Source: Cellulophaga fucicola
Lineage (GTDB): Bacteria > Bacteroidota > Bacteroidia > Flavobacteriales > Flavobacteriaceae
Direction of reading: 5' to 3'
Assembly (NCBI RefSeq): GCF_900119145.1
Contig: NZ_FPIY01000007.1
Location: forward strand, 43,622 to 107,621
DNA length: 64,000 nt
Below the pieces are notes generated by a model, which had not been told where the DNA came from, searched no databases, and saw nothing but the letters and a program-made list of their open reading frames with translations. The translations under genes were made by a program, and so were the position numbers. Of the stretch, positions 27,093 to 36,271 are shown one piece after another. How positions within the stretch are numbered: position 1 is the first letter of the stretch; each line of letters begins with the position of its first letter.

Positions 27093-28394
27093 TTAAACAG
27101 GCTCACCGTATAGGTCAAAATCTTCAGCTTGTGTTATTTTAATGTTTGTATATTCACCCTGCTTTAAATAGTGCTTAGTAGCATCTATTAAAACTTCATT
27201 ATCAACGTCTGGCGAATCAAACTCAGTTCTACCCACAAAGTAGTTTCCATCTTTTCTATCTATAATACATTTAAAAGTCTCACCTATTTTTTCCTGGTTC
27301 AACTCCCAAGAAATCTGAGACTGTATCTCCATAATCTGGTTAGCCCTATCTTGCTTTACCTCTTCAGGAACATTATCTTCTAAATTGTATGCATGCGTAT
27401 TTTCTTCATGACTATATGTAAAACAACCCAAACGCTCAAAACGCATATCTGTAACCCATTGTTTTAGAGTTTCAAAATCTTCTTCTGTTTCTCCAGGGTA
27501 ACCAACAATTAAAGTTGTTCTAATTGTCATTCCAGGAACCACAGATCTAAAGTCTTGCAACAACTTAGTTGTTTTTGCTTGTGTAGTACCACGACGCATA
27601 CTTTTTAGAATAGAATCTGAAATATGCTGTAATGGAATATCTAAATAATTACAGATCTTAGGCTCCTTATTCATAAGATCTAAAACATCCATAGGAAAAC
27701 CAGTAGGAAAAGCATAATGCAAACGTATCCACTCTATACCCTCTACTTTTACTAAAGCTTCTAGAAGCTCAGCTAAATTTCTTTTCTTGTATAAATCTAA
27801 TCCGTAATACGTTAAATCTTGCGCTATAAGTATAAGTTCTTTTACACCTTTTGCGGCTAATTTTTCTGCCTCAGTAACTAAGTCTTCAATTGGTGTACTT
27901 TTATGCTTACCACGCATTAATGGTATTGCACAAAAAGAACAAGGTCTATCACAACCTTCTGCAATTTTTAAATATGCATAGTTCTTAGGAGTTGTAGTTA
28001 AACGCTCACCTATTAACTCATGCTTATAATCTGCCTCTAAAGCTTTTAACAAACTAGGTAGCTGACTAGTACCAAAATACTCATCTACATTAGGAATTTC
28101 TTTTAGCAAGTCTGGCTTATAGCGTTCACTTAAACATCCTGTAACAAAAACTTTATCTACCTCACCAGCTTCTTTCTTCTGTACAAAATCTAAAATAGTA
28201 TTTATACTTTCCTCTTTTGCATTAGCAATAAAACCGCATGTGTTTATAACAACGATATTACCCTCTTCTTCATGAGCTACATCTTTGCCATTAGCTTTTA
28301 ACTGCCCCATAAGTACTTCTGAATCGTACACATTTTTAGAGCAACCTAAAGTAACTACATTAATTTTATTTGTTTTAAGTGATTTTGTGCGCAT
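27093..28394 (-). CDS. rimO: Ribosomal protein S12 methylthiotransferase RimO
   Basis: This 433-residue radical SAM enzyme adds a methylthio group to an aspartate of ribosomal protein S12. The N-terminal UPF0004 domain (VVTLGCSKNVYDSEVLMGQL) supplies three Cys for the auxiliary cluster. The radical SAM motif is CDRPCSFCAIP (about residue 148), and a TRAM domain closes the protein. SKN-V-DSE is typical of RimO rather than MiaB. A -7 box at 28421-28414 lies upstream. Confidence 0.95.
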   Translation of the reverse strand: MRTKSLKTNKINVVTLGCSKNVYDSEVLMGQLKANGKDVAHEEEGNIVVINTCGFIANAKEESINTILDFVQKKEAGEVDKVFVTGCLSERYKPDLLKEIPNVDEYFGTSQLPSLLKALEADYKHELIGERLTTTPKNYAYLKIAEGCDRPCSFCAIPLMRGKHKSTPIEDLVTEAEKLAAKGVKELILIAQDLTYYGLDLYKKRNLAELLEALVKVEGIEWIRLHYAFPTGFPMDVLDLMNKEPKICNYLDIPLQHISDSILKSMRRGTTQAKTTKLLQDFRSVVPGMTIRTTLIVGYPGETEEDFETLKQWVTDMRFERLGCFTYSHEENTHAYNLEDNVPEEVKQDRANQIMEIQSQISWELNQEKIGETFKCIIDRKDGNYFVGRTEFDSPDVDNEVLIDATKHYLKQGEYTNIKITQAEDFDLYGEPV

Positions 28395-28413
28395 AATCTT
28401 TTAAAATTGGCTG

Positions 28414-28421
28414 CAAAAATA
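28414..28421 (-). promoter_or_regulatory. -7 promoter box of rimO
   Basis: The minus strand reads TATTTTTG followed by C, 19 bases before the rimO ATG, giving a short leader. Confidence 0.45.
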
Positions 28422-28519
28422 CAACTTGCTTAAGGAATGACACCTATATAGAACTAATTTTATGAGTTTTACGTTAAACCATTAACCTATAATATTATCT
28501 AAACTTAAAAATATACAAG

Positions 28520-29608
28520 ATGAAAAGTTACAGATACTCTTTTTTAACATTAGTACTTTGTATAATTTGCAGCTGTTCTACAGATAAAGAAAATAGCATA
28601 AACGATACAGATTCTGATGAAATGTATTTTCCGCCAATAAACTCTGATCAATGGAAAACTAATACAGTTGAAGATTTAGACTGGAATGAAGATGCTTTAC
28701 AACCACTTTTAAGTTTTGTTGAAGCCAACAAAACAAAAGCTTTTTTAATACTTGAAAACGGAAAAATTGTAGTTGAATGGTATGGTAATAATGCTAATGC
28801 GACCTCTAATTTACCCTGGAATTCTGCTGCAAAAACATTAGTATCTTTTACTGCCGGAATTGCTATTGACGAAGGTTTTTTAGATATCAATTTGCCATCT
28901 AGCAATTATTTGGGCACAGATTGGTCTTCTTTAACCACTGTTCAAGAACAAAGCATTACAGTTAAAAACCATTTAACTATGACTACTGGTTTAGATTATA
29001 CTGTAACTAACAACAGCTGTACAGACCCAGAGTGTTTCTCTTTTAAAAATTCACCAGGAACATTTTGGTACTACCATAATGGAGCATACACTATTATGCA
29101 TAGTATTATAGAAGGAGCCACACAGCAAAATTTTAATACTTATTTTAATGATAAACTAAAAAATGTAATTGGTATGCAAGGCTCTTGGGTACCTTTTGGT
29201 TATTTTAAATTGTATTACAGCAACGCCAGAAGTATGGCCAGGTATGGAATTTTAAATCTAAATAAAGGAAATTGGGATGGAATTCCGGTGTTAGAATCAG
29301 AAACATATTTTAACGAAATGACAAGCACGTCTCAAAACTTAAATTATGCATATGGTTATTTTTGGTGGCTAAACGGAAAAGCATCATATAAACTACCTGC
29401 TTCTGAACTTAATTACACTGGAAAACTAATACCTAATGCACCAAACGATTTAATAGCCGCCTTAGGCAAGGATGACCAAAAACTATACATTTCACCTAGC
29501 AAAAACTTAGTTGTTGTACGTTTAGGTGATGCTGCTAATGATGAATTACTTGGTCCGTCTAGTTTTGACAACCTACTTTGGGAGAAAATAAATAACTTAA
29601 TTAACTAG
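28520..29608 (+). CDS. Class C beta-lactamase-like serine hydrolase, lipoprotein
   Basis: The 362-residue protein begins with a lipobox (CIICSCSTDKE). The SxxK nucleophile is in WNSAAKTLVSF (about residue 96), the Tyr-x-Asn motif in YYSNARSMARYG (about 230), and YGYFWWLNGK resembles the third box. This is the beta-lactamase/esterase (PBP4*-like, 6-aminohexanoate hydrolase-like) superfamily. The substrate is unknown. Its stop overlaps the convergent amidase stop by four bases. A Cys pair (CTDPECF) near residue 165 may form a disulfide. Confidence 0.88.
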   Translation: MKSYRYSFLTLVLCIICSCSTDKENSINDTDSDEMYFPPINSDQWKTNTVEDLDWNEDALQPLLSFVEANKTKAFLILENGKIVVEWYGNNANATSNLPWNSAAKTLVSFTAGIAIDEGFLDINLPSSNYLGTDWSSLTTVQEQSITVKNHLTMTTGLDYTVTNNSCTDPECFSFKNSPGTFWYYHNGAYTIMHSIIEGATQQNFNTYFNDKLKNVIGMQGSWVPFGYFKLYYSNARSMARYGILNLNKGNWDGIPVLESETYFNEMTSTSQNLNYAYGYFWWLNGKASYKLPASELNYTGKLIPNAPNDLIAALGKDDQKLYISPSKNLVVVRLGDAANDELLGPSSFDNLLWEKINNLIN

Positions 29609-31275
29609 TTGTAATTTTTTGGTATTTGCCTTGCTTTAAAAACAGACTCAAAACCCGCTGCATAACGCAACAATTCTGCCTCTTTAAATTGTTTAGCTAT
29701 AAAAGTTAAACTAATTGGCTCTCCTGTTTTTTTATATCCCATTGGTACTGTAATTGCAGGATATTTAGCTACTGCGGCATAACCAGCGTGGTAATTATTA
29801 ATAGATAAAATTGCATTTAAATTATGAGCATCCATAGCCTCATTAAAATAACGCCTTCCGTTTTGTTCTAAATTATTAACAATGACAGCCAATTCTTCAA
29901 CTGTAGTGGTATCTGCTAAAATTCCTCTAAATAAGGCTTGCCCATAAGGTATTCTTGTAACAGAGTCTTTATCATTAAACGCTACTGCAGATTTTATATC
30001 GTTTATTGTCAGTTTATTTTTAGTTTGATTTTTTATGTAGGTTGGCAAATCGTGCTTCATATCAATATTTAAAAAACTTAAAAAACCACTCATTGAAACT
30101 TCTGGAGGTGTAATTTCTACAATAACACCTCCATGCTCTCTTAATTTATCTATTGTTGTTTTGTAAATAGAATCTGTCTCTAACAAATTTTTAATCACCC
30201 CAAAACGCTTTCCTTTTAAGTTATTATCTGTTAAAGGTGCAGAAAGTATTCCTAATTGTTTTTCTACAGATTTGTTATCTGCAGCATCTTCACCCTTCAT
30301 TGCATCTAACAAAATAGCAGCATCAACTACGTTTTTAGCCATTGGACCAGGAGTATCTAATGTACTAGAAATTGGTACAATACCCGTTCTACTTAACAAA
30401 CCAATTGTTGGTTTTAAGCCAACTACCGAGTTTTGACTAGAAGGAGACAATATAGAACCCGATGTTTCTGTACCTACAGCAGCTACCGCATAATTTGCTG
30501 CAATAGCTGTACCACTACCGGCACTAGATCCTCCTGTTTCAAAAACTGTTCTACCGTAAGGGTTTAATGTTTGTCCGCCTACCGCACTATACCCAACAGG
30601 ACAACCAGTACATAAAAAATAAGCCCATTCACTTAAATTAACTTTTCCTAAAATTAAGGCGCCATTTTCCTTTAGTTGCTTTACTATAAAAGCATCATCT
30701 GTACTGTTATTTTTTAATGCTATTGCACCAGCAGTGGTTACCATATTTTTAGTGTTAATATTGTCTTTTAACAATATAGGCATACCATATATGGGGTGTT
30801 TACCAGCAGGCTCATTACCCCTATTTTTAAGCTCATCTAATTTACGAGCTTGCTTAACCACATCTTTATTTAAAGCTATTACTGTATTTAAGGTTGTGGT
30901 ATTATCTAACTCATACTTATAAATTCTGTACAAATAAAAAAGAACCAATTTCTCATAAGTTAATACACCTTCATCTAATTGCTTACGTAATGCATAAATA
31001 TTTTGCTCTAAAATAAGAGGCTTTAATGCTACATATTCTTTTTCTGATAATTTTTGAACCTCTGGATATAAAGGAAGAAAAATTTCATTTTTATCTATTA
31101 CTTTAGATTGCAAAAGTTTGTAACGCATTCTAGAGTTTTTATGCGTTTTATTCTTTTCAACATCTAAAGAATCATTATAAGGCGTCCACAATACAACTTC
31201 TTCTTTAGGTGTTGCTTCTTTATTTTTACAAGCAAAACCAAGCAACATCAATGTAACTAAAAATATTTTTTTCAT
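29605..31275 (-). CDS. Amidase signature-family lipoprotein
   Basis: This protein of about 556 residues has a lipobox (LMLLGFACKNK), so it is an envelope amidase. The catalytic Lys is in MPILLKDNINT, the amidase Gly/Ser signature is GGSSAGSGTAIAANYAVAAVG, and the nucleophile is in GTETSGSILSPSSQ. Members hydrolyse amides of varied substrates; the glutamyl-tRNA amidotransferase GatA is cytosolic and lacks this signal. I choose the ATG at 31275 because it gives a proper signal peptide; an in-frame start at 31296 adds seven residues before it. Confidence 0.9.
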   Translation of the reverse strand: MKKIFLVTLMLLGFACKNKEATPKEEVVLWTPYNDSLDVEKNKTHKNSRMRYKLLQSKVIDKNEIFLPLYPEVQKLSEKEYVALKPLILEQNIYALRKQLDEGVLTYEKLVLFYLYRIYKYELDNTTTLNTVIALNKDVVKQARKLDELKNRGNEPAGKHPIYGMPILLKDNINTKNMVTTAGAIALKNNSTDDAFIVKQLKENGALILGKVNLSEWAYFLCTGCPVGYSAVGGQTLNPYGRTVFETGGSSAGSGTAIAANYAVAAVGTETSGSILSPSSQNSVVGLKPTIGLLSRTGIVPISSTLDTPGPMAKNVVDAAILLDAMKGEDAADNKSVEKQLGILSAPLTDNNLKGKRFGVIKNLLETDSIYKTTIDKLREHGGVIVEITPPEVSMSGFLSFLNIDMKHDLPTYIKNQTKNKLTINDIKSAVAFNDKDSVTRIPYGQALFRGILADTTTVEELAVIVNNLEQNGRRYFNEAMDAHNLNAILSINNYHAGYAAVAKYPAITVPMGYKKTGEPISLTFIAKQFKEAELLRYAAGFESVFKARQIPKNYN

Positions 31276-31292
31276 AACCAAATAGCTTAAAA

Positions 31293-31320
31293 CCAAAAAA
31301 ACCTCCTAATGGAGGTTTTT
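31293..31320 (-). terminator. Terminator after ftsY
   Basis: Stem AAACCTCC/GGAGGTTT with loop TAAT. The A-run on the left gives the U-tract for the minus strand, immediately after the ftsY stop. Confidence 0.75.
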
Positions 31321-31323
31321 ATA

Positions 31324-32286
31324 TTACTTTTTTAAATTGAAGAAAGAATCTACAAACTCAAACTTATTAAAAACTTGCAAGTCCTCAATACCCTCTCCTA
31401 CTCCTATATATTTTACAGGGATCTTAAATTGATCTGATATACCAATTACAACCCCTCCTTTTGCTGTACCATCTAATTTAGTAACCGCTAAAGATGTTAC
31501 CTCAGTAGCCTTTGTAAATTCTTTAGCCTGCTCAAAAGCATTTTGACCAGTAGAACCATCTAGCACCAACATTACTTCGTGTGGTGTGTTTTCTACTACT
31601 TTATGCATAACTCGCTTTACCTTGGTAAGCTCGTTCATTAAATTTATTTTATTATGCAAACGACCTGCTGTATCTATAATTACAACATCTGCACCTTGAG
31701 TAACCGCAGAACTCAACGTATCAAAAGCAACAGAAGCAGGATCACTACCCATTTTTTGCTTTACAATAGGTATATCCACACGATCTGCCCAAACTTGCAA
31801 TTGATCTATTGCAGCTGCTCTAAAAGTATCAGCAGCACCTAAAACAACTTTTAATCCTTCTTTTTTAAACTGATAAGCCATTTTACCAATAGTTGTAGTT
31901 TTACCTACACCATTAACACCAACAACCATAATTACATAAGGCTTTACACCTTTAGGAATTGTAAATTCTGTAGCGTTACCAGTATTGGTTTCAGATAAAA
32001 GTCCGGCTATTTCCTCACGTAAAATAACATTAAGTTCGTCCGTACCTAAATACTTATCTTTAGAAACACGAGCTTCTATACGATTAATAATTTTTAAGGT
32101 TGTTTCTACACCAACATCAGAAGTTACTAAAATCTCTTCCAAGTTATCTAGCACATCCTCGTCTACCTTTGCTTTACCAGCTACAGCTTTACTTAATTTA
32201 GAAAAAAAGCTTGTTTTACTTTTCTCTAGCCCTTTATCTAGGGTTTCCTTCTTTTTAGAAGAAAAAATATTTTTAAATAAACTCAT
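31324..32286 (-). CDS. ftsY: Signal recognition particle receptor FtsY
   Basis: The 320-residue SRP-type GTPase docks ribosome-SRP complexes at the membrane. The NG domain is complete: G1 VVGVNGVGKTTTIGK, the DTFRAAA box, G3 IIDTAGRLHNK, G4 TKLDGTAKGG and the closing GVGEGIEDLQVF. The N-terminal acidic A domain is very short, as in other Bacteroidota. A TATCTTTG box at 32314-32307 suggests its own promoter besides readthrough from rpmB. Confidence 0.97.
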   Translation of the reverse strand: MSLFKNIFSSKKKETLDKGLEKSKTSFFSKLSKAVAGKAKVDEDVLDNLEEILVTSDVGVETTLKIINRIEARVSKDKYLGTDELNVILREEIAGLLSETNTGNATEFTIPKGVKPYVIMVVGVNGVGKTTTIGKMAYQFKKEGLKVVLGAADTFRAAAIDQLQVWADRVDIPIVKQKMGSDPASVAFDTLSSAVTQGADVVIIDTAGRLHNKINLMNELTKVKRVMHKVVENTPHEVMLVLDGSTGQNAFEQAKEFTKATEVTSLAVTKLDGTAKGGVVIGISDQFKIPVKYIGVGEGIEDLQVFNKFEFVDSFFNLKK

Positions 32287-32306
32287 TTTTTATCCTGTAA
32301 TTTTAC

Positions 32307-32314
32307 CAAAGATA
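32307..32314 (-). promoter_or_regulatory. -7 promoter box of ftsY
   Basis: The minus strand reads TATCTTTG, a frequent form of TAnnTTTG, 20 bases before the ftsY ATG. Confidence 0.45.
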
Positions 32315-32321
32315 TAAAAAT

Positions 32322-32354
32322 AAAAAAAGCCACTTTCTAATGAAAGTAGCTTTT
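32322..32354 (-). terminator. Terminator after the DUF4295 gene
   Basis: Stem AAAGC-ACTTTC/GAAAGT-GCTTT with one internal mismatch and loop TAAT, flanked by an A-run that reads as U on the minus strand. It separates the ribosomal operon from ftsY. Confidence 0.65.
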
Positions 32355-32377
32355 ATAATCAATACTATATATTGATA

Positions 32378-32530
32378 TTATTTTTTAGCTAACCACTCGC
32401 TTACTAATTCTGGAGCCATAACTGATTCCACAAATGTGTAAGCTCCTGATTTAGGAGATTTTACCATCTTAATGGCTTTAGTTAATCTCTTTGAGCTGGT
32501 CTGTAAACTTGCTACTGTTTTCTTTGCCAT
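32378..32530 (-). CDS. DUF4295 family small basic protein
   Basis: This 50-residue protein is rich in Lys (starts AKKTVASLQTSSKRLTKAIK, ends APELVSEWLAKK). DUF4295 proteins in Bacteroidota sit directly after rpmB and rpmG, as here, and are thought to be ribosome-associated. The gap to rpmG is 42 bases. The function is not proven. Confidence 0.9.
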   Translation of the reverse strand: MAKKTVASLQTSSKRLTKAIKMVKSPKSGAYTFVESVMAPELVSEWLAKK

Positions 32531-32572
32531 AACTTGTTAGTTTAACAATTTCCTTACTAAAGGAAATATAAA

Positions 32573-32755
32573 TTATTTTATTTCTTTATGAACAGTCATC
32601 TTCTTTAAAATTGGGTTAAATTTCTTTAACTCAATTCTATCTGGAGTGTTCTTCTTATTTTTAGTGGTAATGTACCTAGAAGTACCTGGTTGCCCTGACT
32701 CTTTGTGCTCTGTACACTCTAAAATAACTTGTATTCTGTTACCTTTCTTTGCCAT
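32573..32755 (-). CDS. rpmG: 50S ribosomal protein L33
   Basis: The 60-residue protein shows the L33 pattern: [16 protein letters not shown], then [22 protein letters not shown] and a basic end. Only one Cys is present, so it is the zinc-independent type. It lies 21 bases after rpmB in the usual flavobacterial order. Confidence 0.96.
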   Translation of the reverse strand: MAKKGNRIQVILECTEHKESGQPGTSRYITTKNKKNTPDRIELKKFNPILKKMTVHKEIK

Positions 32756-32776
32756 CTTAATTCTTTTTAGAAGAGA

Positions 32777-33013
32777 TTATTTAATTATCCCTTGTGCTTT
32801 AGCCTCTTTTAATACTTCAGAGATTCCTTTTTTATTGATACTCTTAAGAGCTCTTGTAGATACTTTCAAAGTAATCCAACGATCTTCCTCTGGAATGTAA
32901 AAACGTTTCTTAGATAGGTTTACATCAAACCTTCTTCTTGTCTTATTAATAGAGAAAGACACGTTGTTCCCAAACATTGCTTTCTTCCCAGTGATTTCAC
33001 AAACTTTTGACAT
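32777..33013 (-). CDS. rpmB: 50S ribosomal protein L28
   Basis: The 78-residue protein shows the L28 pattern: VCEITGKKAMFGNNVSFS, NKTRRRFDVNLSKKRF and WITLKVSTRALKSINKKG. It heads the rpmB-rpmG-DUF4295 unit behind the clearest promoter of the window. Confidence 0.97.
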   Translation of the reverse strand: MSKVCEITGKKAMFGNNVSFSINKTRRRFDVNLSKKRFYIPEEDRWITLKVSTRALKSINKKGISEVLKEAKAQGIIK

Positions 33014-33046
33014 TATGCTAGATTTTGTGTTATTTTAAACAGGCTG

Positions 33047-33076
33047 CAAATTTATGTCTTTTTTTTGGGTAGACAA
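33047..33076 (-). promoter_or_regulatory. Promoter of rpmB (-33 TTG, -7 TAAATTTG)
   Basis: On the minus strand TTG (33076-33074) is followed after exactly 19 bases by TAAATTTG (33054-33047), matching the Bacteroidota sigma-A consensus in both boxes and spacing. It drives the ribosomal protein operon. Confidence 0.7.
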
Positions 33077-33131
33077 AATTCTTTTCGTCAATTTTTTCAT
33101 TTTATTTTAATCCTTGACAAAAAGAAGCCTA

Positions 33132-34379
33132 TTAACTCTCTAAAATTTCTTTATACAATAGCTCAAGAGCCCTATTTACGGACCTATTAACTATTCTTTC
33201 TCGCTGCCCTCCTAATTGTTCTTTTATTGCAAAAATTTTAGTCGGCGTTGCTATACCAATAAAAACAGTACCAACATCTGCATCAGAATCACCCTTTGTA
33301 GGTCCTGCATTTCCAGTTGTTGAAATTGCAAAATCTGTTTTAAGCAGTTTTTGAACATTTTTAGCCATTGCCATTGCCACTTGCTCACTAACTACAGAAT
33401 ACTCTTTAATAATTTTCTCTGGTACGTTTAATACATTAATTTTTACCTCTGTAGCATAACTAACTACACTACCTTTAAAATATTGAGATGCTCCAGGTTT
33501 AGATGTTAACATTTCTGCTATTTTACCTCCCGTAAAGCTTTCTGCTGTAGCTAATGTTTTAGACTTTTCTGTTAACAGCCTAGCAACAACAACCTCTAAG
33601 TTATCTTCTCCTTCTTCACCGTAAATTAGATCGCCTATTATTTGTAATAATTTAGCACTCTCTACTTTTATAACATCTTCTAACTCTTCTTTATGCTCAC
33701 TTTTACCAGACAAACGCAAACGTACAGAACCTAAACTTGGTAAATATGCTAAATTTAAATTACCAGGTAACTTATCTTCCCATTGCCCTATTAGCTCTGC
33801 CAATGCACTTTCTCCTATACCATAAGTCACAAATGTTTTATGTATAATATGAGGTCTATTGAACTCTCTAATTATACGCGGCACAACTTCTTCTGTAATT
33901 AAGTAACGCATTTCAAAAGGGACACCTGGCATAGAAACAAAGACTGTGTTAGTATCTTTAATCCACATTCCTGGAGCCGTACCCTTTATATTATGCAAAA
34001 CAGTAGCTTTAGACAAAACTAGTGCTTGTTGTTTATTTATATCTGATATTGGATTGTCTGAGTATCTTTTAAATAACTCTTTTACGTGTAGCAACACCTC
34101 ATCATTCTGCACCAAAGTATCATTAAAATACTCGCATAAAGTGTGTTTAGTAATATCGTCTTTAGTTGGTCCTAAACCACCAGTAATTAAAACAACATCT
34201 ACTCTTTTCGCTGCTTCTTTTAAAGCAGAAAGGATATGCTGTTTATTATCTTGTACAGATGTTATTTGATAAACAGATACCCCAATTTTATTTAATTCCT
34301 TACCAATAAAAGCTGAGTTAGTATCTACAACTTGCCCAATAAGCAACTCGTCTCCTATGGTTATTATTTCTGCAAACAT
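33132..34379 (-). CDS. cinA: CinA family protein (nicotinamide-nucleotide amidase type)
   Basis: The 415-residue protein has an N-terminal molybdopterin-binding-like (COG1058) domain (EIITIGDELLIGQVVDTNSAFI, LITGGLGPTKDD). A C-terminal CinA deamidase domain follows (ATAESFTGGKIAEMLTSKPGASQYFKGSVVSY). The family recycles NMN and hydrolyses ADP-ribose compounds. In many homologues the motif is AESCTGG; here the Cys is Phe. The ATG shares a base with the Hpt stop, so the two are coupled. Confidence 0.94.
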   Translation of the reverse strand: MFAEIITIGDELLIGQVVDTNSAFIGKELNKIGVSVYQITSVQDNKQHILSALKEAAKRVDVVLITGGLGPTKDDITKHTLCEYFNDTLVQNDEVLLHVKELFKRYSDNPISDINKQQALVLSKATVLHNIKGTAPGMWIKDTNTVFVSMPGVPFEMRYLITEEVVPRIIREFNRPHIIHKTFVTYGIGESALAELIGQWEDKLPGNLNLAYLPSLGSVRLRLSGKSEHKEELEDVIKVESAKLLQIIGDLIYGEEGEDNLEVVVARLLTEKSKTLATAESFTGGKIAEMLTSKPGASQYFKGSVVSYATEVKINVLNVPEKIIKEYSVVSEQVAMAMAKNVQKLLKTDFAISTTGNAGPTKGDSDADVGTVFIGIATPTKIFAIKEQLGGQRERIVNRSVNRALELLYKEILES

Positions 34380-34717
34380 TACAGGTTAAAATCGTTCTTT
34401 AATTCTGAAACTACTTGTTGTACATCTATTTTCAACAATTTAAAAGTCTCTTCAATCTTAACAAAATCTCCTTTTTCTTTTCCTAGAGTTTCTATTTCAA
34501 ATGCAGCAGCTCTTGTTTGCTCCATACCTAACAAATCTACATTTGGCTTAATTTTGTGTGCCAATTGATATGTAGGTTCATAATCTTTACTTTCAATTGC
34601 TTTTTCTAGCAAGTCTAAATCCTCTGGCACTTCCTCTAAAAAAACAGATACAACCGAATTGATAAATTCCGTATCACCCTCAGCCATTTCATTTAATTTA
34701 TCAAGACTATATATCAT
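34379..34717 (-). CDS. Hpt domain phosphotransfer protein
   Basis: The 112-residue, all-helical protein has the phosphorelay histidine in YQLAHKIKPNVDLLGM (about residue 53), matching the HKLKP-type Hpt motif. It would pass phosphate between response regulator receivers of a hybrid-kinase relay. No kinase or regulator lies near, so its partners must be elsewhere. It overlaps cinA by one base, probably only for expression. Confidence 0.9.
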   Translation of the reverse strand: MIYSLDKLNEMAEGDTEFINSVVSVFLEEVPEDLDLLEKAIESKDYEPTYQLAHKIKPNVDLLGMEQTRAAAFEIETLGKEKGDFVKIEETFKLLKIDVQQVVSELKNDFNL

Positions 34718-34725
34718 TATATCAT

Positions 34726-35337
34726 TTATTTAATATTTAATGTAAACATTTGTTCATCTTCCAACGTACCGCAAAGGTAATCATTAACATCTACTCTTCC
34801 TACACCTGCTGGTGTTCCCGTAAATATTATATCTCCTTTTTTTAACGTAAAATATTGAGAAACATACGAGATAAGCTCGTCTATTTTCCATAACATTAGG
34901 TTTGTATTCCCTTTTTGTACAATTTCTTCATTTTTTAATAATGAAAAATTAATATTGTCTACAGATTGAAACTTACTCTTAGGCAACCACTTACCAATAA
35001 CAGCTGCACCATCAAAACCTTTAGCTTTCTCCCAAGGTAATCCTTTTTCTTTCAATTTAGATTGAAGATCACGTGCCGTAAAGTCTATTCCCAGCCCAAT
35101 TTCATCATAATAATTAGCTGCAAAATTTCTATCAATATGCTTACCAACCTTCTTTATTTTAACCAAAACTTCAACCTCGTAGTGTATATCTTCAGAAAAT
35201 TCTGGAATATAAAAATCTTGTTCTTTTGGCAAAACAGCAGAGTCTGGCTTAATAAAAACTACTGGATCTGTTGGACGCTCGTTATCTAATTCTTTAATAT
35301 GATCTGTATAATTACGACCAATGCAAATTATTTTCAT
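34726..35337 (-). CDS. Fumarylacetoacetate hydrolase family protein
   Basis: The 203-residue protein covers just the FAH core: ICIGRNYTDHIKEL, the metal-binding E-x-E in HYEVEVLVKI with a later Asp (GLGIDFTARDLQ), and FTGTPAGVGRV. Such short forms act as acylpyruvases or oxaloacetate tautomerases/decarboxylases, not as true fumarylacetoacetases. The length fits the short-form family. It lies eight bases from the Hpt gene. Confidence 0.92.
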   Translation of the reverse strand: MKIICIGRNYTDHIKELDNERPTDPVVFIKPDSAVLPKEQDFYIPEFSEDIHYEVEVLVKIKKVGKHIDRNFAANYYDEIGLGIDFTARDLQSKLKEKGLPWEKAKGFDGAAVIGKWLPKSKFQSVDNINFSLLKNEEIVQKGNTNLMLWKIDELISYVSQYFTLKKGDIIFTGTPAGVGRVDVNDYLCGTLEDEQMFTLNIK

Positions 35338-35352
35338 ATCAAACTATATATT

Positions 35353-36267
35353 TTATTGCTTTTCTTTTGATAGCTTTAAGCTTACTGCAGGTATTAGATG
35401 TTTTGTATTGTCTTTAGACTTCACTTTAAAATCTGTCCACTCACCCATACCATAAACCATAACTTTAAAGTTTTGGTTTTTATTGTAAATACCTCCAAAT
35501 GTAGGTGCAAACCTATCTTCTAAAGTTAACTCATTACTAATAGGGTCTTTGCCTTTTAGCGCATACCAATTGTAAGGTATAAATAACCACTCTAACCCAA
35601 TATAAACACCTTCTCTTGGCATTTTTATATTAAATGCAGATAAGTCTATTGACACAAAATCGTTCTCTGCAAATGCCTCTAAAATTATACTTTTACGAAG
35701 TAAATCTGCTTCTGGCTTTTTTGTTTCAGGATTTACACTGTATACACGAATCCTGAATTTAGATGCCTTTCTTTTAAAACTATCATCTTTCTGAAAAAAC
35801 ACCGTAACCTTATTAATGTATTTTTTCTGAGCTCCTATGTTTGGATAATACGTTGCTAAAACCCAAGGCGTAGAAGAAGATGCAAATCCGCTTTTTAAAT
35901 CATAACTAGCAACAGGGTTTAAGACGTAAGAATCTCCTAAAGATTTAGCTACAACAACCTCATCTAACTCAAAAGACTCTTGCTCCATATAGAACTTTTT
36001 ATCTGTAACAATTTGTTTAACTGCTACAATAGTATCTTTATACCCCAAAGAAGACAAGTGTACTTTTTTTTCTAAAAAGGCAGATGGAACGTCTATAAAA
36101 AAATAACCCTTTTCATCTGTAGATGCCCCTTTTAATGTATTTAAAAAGCTGACACTTACATAAGGTATTGACTCTTGAGTTTTAGAGTCATAAATAGTAC
36201 CATCTATTAAAACCTCCTGCGCAGTTATAGTAAACACAAAGAAAAAGAACAATAAAAAAAATCTCAT
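35353..36267 (-). CDS. Exported carboxypeptidase-like regulatory domain protein
   Basis: The 304-residue protein has a signal peptide (RFFLLFFFFVFTITAQ). A CarboxypepD_reg-like beta-sandwich follows (DGTIYDSKTQESIPYVSVSF, GASTDEKGYF, about residues 22-95). Then comes a second beta-rich region of about 180 residues that I cannot assign. Proteins of this form in Bacteroidota are envelope proteins related to TonB-system accessory domains. It is four bases from the exonuclease gene and in the same direction. Confidence 0.82.
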   Translation of the reverse strand: MRFFLLFFFFVFTITAQEVLIDGTIYDSKTQESIPYVSVSFLNTLKGASTDEKGYFFIDVPSAFLEKKVHLSSLGYKDTIVAVKQIVTDKKFYMEQESFELDEVVVAKSLGDSYVLNPVASYDLKSGFASSSTPWVLATYYPNIGAQKKYINKVTVFFQKDDSFKRKASKFRIRVYSVNPETKKPEADLLRKSIILEAFAENDFVSIDLSAFNIKMPREGVYIGLEWLFIPYNWYALKGKDPISNELTLEDRFAPTFGGIYNKNQNFKVMVYGMGEWTDFKVKSKDNTKHLIPAVSLKLSKEKQ

Positions 36268-36271
36268 TTTT